From an uncultured Burkholderiales bacterium (GTDB lineage Bacteria; Pseudomonadota; Gammaproteobacteria; Burkholderiales; Burkholderiaceae_E): DNA of 7,847 nt. The stretch spans positions 1-7,847 of the forward strand of contig CAIXXI010000132.1 in NCBI GenBank assembly GCA_903923345.1, in the 5' to 3' direction. The notes below the pieces were generated by a model. The model was not told the DNA's origin. It did not search any database and saw only the letters and a program-made list of their open reading frames with translations. This document shows, one piece after another, positions 6,363 through 7,847 of this stretch (the stretch's first letter is position 1; each line of letters opens with the position of its first letter). The translations under genes and the position numbers were made by a program.

Positions 6363-6944
6363 TCAGGCCTTCTTCTCGCGCGGCACCCGACCCATCAGAT
6401 AGAACTCCGGGTTGGGCATCATGCCCACGGCATTGGCCAGCCGATTCGACATGGCGAAAAACGCGGCAATCGAGGCAATGTCCCATGCGTCCTCGTCAGT
6501 GAACCCGTGTGCATGCAGTTCTCTGAAGTCAGGGTCGTCAATCGCGCGTGAATCCAGCGCGATCTTCATGGCGAAGGCAATCATGGCGTGCTGCCGCGGG
6601 GTCAATGCCGCCTTGCGCCAGTTGATGGCCAGCTGATCGGCGATCAGCGGATCCTTCTGATAGATCCGCAGGATCGCGCCATGCGCCACCACGCAATACA
6701 GGCAATTGTTGGCGCCGCTGGTGGCCACCACGATCATCTCCCGCTCGCTCTTGCTCAGGCCGCCTTCCTTGAGCATCAGCGCATCGTGATAAGCCACGAA
6801 TGCGCGAAATTCTTCAGGCCGTCGGGCCAACTTCAAAAAGACGTTCGGAACGAAGCCGGCTTTCGACTGAACGGCCAGCAGGTTGTCGCGAATATCGGCT
6901 GGCAGGCCGTCGAGTTGCGGCAGCGGAAATCGATCAGTGCTCAT
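6363..6944 (-). CDS. Peroxidase-related protein, AhpD-like (carboxymuconolactone decarboxylase fold)
   Basis: This 193-residue protein belongs to the AhpD-like 'peroxidase-related enzyme' group; AhpD reduces peroxides or peroxiredoxins through a CxxC pair. The signature is NNCLYCVVAHG, with Cys81, Cys84 and His88, and Glu69 twelve residues before Cys81. This spacing equals that of Glu118/Cys130/Cys133/His137 in mycobacterial AhpD. The His between the cysteines there (His132) is Tyr83 here. No signal peptide is seen, so it is probably cytoplasmic. The start is ATG at 6944, with GAGGG (6950-6954 on the complement) five bases upstream; a TTG at 6956 would place that Shine-Dalgarno inside the gene. 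It follows the lipoprotein gene by 49 bases on the same strand. Substrate and physiological role are unknown. Confidence 0.9.
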   Translation of the reverse strand: MSTDRFPLPQLDGLPADIRDNLLAVQSKAGFVPNVFLKLARRPEEFRAFVAYHDALMLKEGGLSKSEREMIVVATSGANNCLYCVVAHGAILRIYQKDPLIADQLAINWRKAALTPRQHAMIAFAMKIALDSRAIDDPDFRELHAHGFTDEDAWDIASIAAFFAMSNRLANAVGMMPNPEFYLMGRVPREKKA

Positions 6945-6993
6945 CGGGACCCTCAATGATTCGATGTGAAGCCCGCGAGGCTACACCATCGCC

Positions 6994-7680
6994 TCAACCG
7001 CCTCGCCAGCTTCTGGGCGGTGCAGGCGGCGCACCCGGAGGAGGGGCAGGCGGCGGCGAGGATGTCGCACCAGACCCGGACGCCCCTGCAGCCGGCGCTC
7101 CGGACATCACCCCAGGCGGCGGTGCAGGCGGTGCTCCCGGCGGAGGCAGGGGCGGCATGGCCCCTTGAGGCGCCACACTGGGTGACGGTGCCGGCCGATA
7201 GGCACCGGCAGGCGCAATGACCGTTCCCACCACCGGAACCTTGTGGCCGGCGGCATACATGCACTGAACATAGTTCTGGTCATAGGCGCGCTGCGTCGTC
7301 GCAGCCGCAACCGGCGCATTGCCAGCGCCAACCGCGCTGCCGGTGATCATTCCGACACCGGCTCCGACACCGGCGCCCTGAGATCCGCCCAGCGCGGCTC
7401 CGGCCAGCGCACCGATGGCCGCGCCACCCACCACGCCTGCGGCGACCGAGGTATTGGCAGCCTGTGCAGCCGTCTGGCCACCGCTGCCGCCCAAGGCACG
7501 TTGACGACACACCGCATCGTCGTACCGGAACTGTTCGAGGCTGCGCTGGCTACCCGGCATGGCGGTCAAGCTGGGCCCGGTCGGTCCGGTCGCACATCCC
7601 ACCAGGGCAAGCAGCGCCAGACCCGCCCCCCATCGAGGCGAACGAAGGCAAACGCGGTGCAATGCTTCAGTCGTGCTCAT
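6994..7680 (-). CDS. Glycine-zipper lipoprotein with proline-rich C-terminal tail
   Basis: The 228-residue product starts with a lipoprotein signal: basic residues, then LALLALVGC with the lipobox Cys at 29, so the mature protein is probably lipid-anchored, likely in the outer membrane. A short segment with FRYDDAVCRQRA carries Cys58. Residues 82-120 form a glycine zipper (GVVGGAAIGALAGAALGG and repeats), the sort of helix that packs in membranes. Next is YDQNYVQCMYAAGHKVPVVG with Cys140, a conserved continuation in such proteins; Cys58 and Cys140 could form a disulfide. From about 160 the chain is Pro/Ala/Gly-rich, with two PPPGAPPAPP-like repeats. The ATG at 7680 has AGGGAG eight bases upstream. 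Similar proteins are often annotated as glycine-zipper or YMGG-like; the function is unknown, with an envelope role inferred. Confidence 0.85.
   Translation of the reverse strand: MSTTEALHRVCLRSPRWGAGLALLALVGCATGPTGPSLTAMPGSQRSLEQFRYDDAVCRQRALGGSGGQTAAQAANTSVAAGVVGGAAIGALAGAALGGSQGAGVGAGVGMITGSAVGAGNAPVAAATTQRAYDQNYVQCMYAAGHKVPVVGTVIAPAGAYRPAPSPSVAPQGAMPPLPPPGAPPAPPPGVMSGAPAAGASGSGATSSPPPAPPPGAPPAPPRSWRGG
7016..7155 (-). repeat. Imperfect direct repeat coding the proline-rich tail
   Basis: Two 38-base copies, 7016-7053 and 7118-7155, share most positions (both begin GGCGGTGCAGGCGG on the + strand). They are offset by 102 bases, that is 34 codons, so the frame is kept. On the coding strand they encode PPPGAPPAPP-type units of the lipoprotein tail. 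Such a tract can shrink or grow by slippage or unequal recombination without a frameshift. Confidence 0.65.
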
Positions 7681-7688
7681 GCTGTCGG

Positions 7689-7694
7689 CTCCCT
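7689..7694 (-). promoter_or_regulatory. Ribosome binding site of the glycine-zipper lipoprotein gene
   Basis: The complement reads AGGGAG eight bases before the ATG at 7680. It supports that start, which also gives a proper lipoprotein signal. It lies in the 19-base gap after the stop of the upstream gene, so the two genes are probably on one transcript. Confidence 0.7.
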
Positions 7695-7699
7695 GTCAT

Positions 7700-7847
7700 T
7701 CATTCCTGAGGCCGAGGCGCGACCGGCTGCCATCCTGCCGGACACTCCGAAACCTGCGGGTACCAGCCCTGAGGTTCACCGCACCAGTACCAGTAGCCCG
7801 ATGCGGGCGCCTGCTGGGCCTGTTCGCCCTCCGAACTTCGCTCGATA
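7700..7847 (-). CDS. C-terminal end of a small aromatic/cysteine-motif protein (5' truncated by the window)
   Basis: Reading the complement from the right edge gives 48 open codons ending in TGA at 7700-7702. The peptide has a Gln/Ala-rich lead (EQAQQAPA), then GYWYWCGEPQGWYPQV, SECPAGW and a short PVAPRPQE tail. The pattern of clustered Tyr/Trp, two Cys thirteen residues apart, and a final Pro-rich end is one I recall from C-termini of many Burkholderiales envelope or lipoprotein-like proteins; its function is not known to me. A motif this ordered, in frame to the stop and just 19 bases before a well-marked gene on the same strand, is unlikely to be chance. The start, length and any signal peptide lie outside the window. 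Confidence 0.75.
   Translation of the reverse strand, partial: IERSSEGEQAQQAPASGYWYWCGEPQGWYPQVSECPAGWQPVAPRPQE

Noticed and set aside
6945..6956. TTG start for the AhpD-like protein at 6956
   Set aside because: The ATG at 6944 has a GAGGG site at proper spacing, whereas the TTG overlaps that site.
6970..6982. Short hairpin AGCC-CGCGA-GGCT between the lipoprotein and AhpD-like genes
   Set aside because: Four base pairs and no T-run are too weak to call a terminator.
7464..7709. 81-codon open frame on the + strand near the right edge
   Set aside because: Lies opposite the signal and N-terminal region of the lipoprotein gene and the gap next to it; no motif or ribosome site.

Overview
The window is GC-rich and densely coding on both strands. 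It looks like a chromosomal segment of a betaproteobacterium, most probably Burkholderiales. The evidence is the conserved order hemF-nadD-rsfS-rlmH-maf-rng, the strong match of each product to its family, and, at the right edge, a small protein with an aromatic/cysteine motif (GYWYWC...GWYP...CPAGW) that I associate with that order. I see no transposases, tRNAs, rRNAs, CRISPR arrays or phage genes. No stretch over 300 bases lacks a gene.

Left part (1-4014, + strand): the 3' end of hemF (haem synthesis), nadD (NAD synthesis), rsfS (ribosome silencing), rlmH (23S rRNA pseudouridine methylation), maf/yhdE (nucleotide pyrophosphatase) and rng (RNase G). Three junctions overlap (hemF/nadD, rlmH/maf, maf/rng) and the other two gaps are under 40 bases, so this reads as one housekeeping operon with translational coupling, centred on cofactors, ribosome maturation and RNA turnover.

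Middle part (4015-6291, + strand): after a 77-base gap, a complete thiolase with an intact Cys/His/Cys active site. After a further 64 bases, which contain a G-free CA-rich tract and a strong Shine-Dalgarno, comes a SAM-dependent methyltransferase that carries an apparent N-terminal export signal and an extra C-terminal domain. This is the most puzzling gene here, because SAM is a cytoplasmic cofactor.

Right part (6292-7847, - strand): a GC-rich hairpin sits in the convergent gap. Beyond it lie three genes read leftward: the 3' end of the aromatic/cysteine-motif protein, a glycine-zipper lipoprotein with a proline-rich tail, and an AhpD-like peroxidase-related protein. Gaps of 19 and 49 bases suggest co-transcription, perhaps an envelope-related unit, though this is inference.

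No wholly new system is evident. The points most worth a second look are the exported methyltransferase, the aromatic/cysteine protein paired with the glycine-zipper lipoprotein, and the CA-rich leader.
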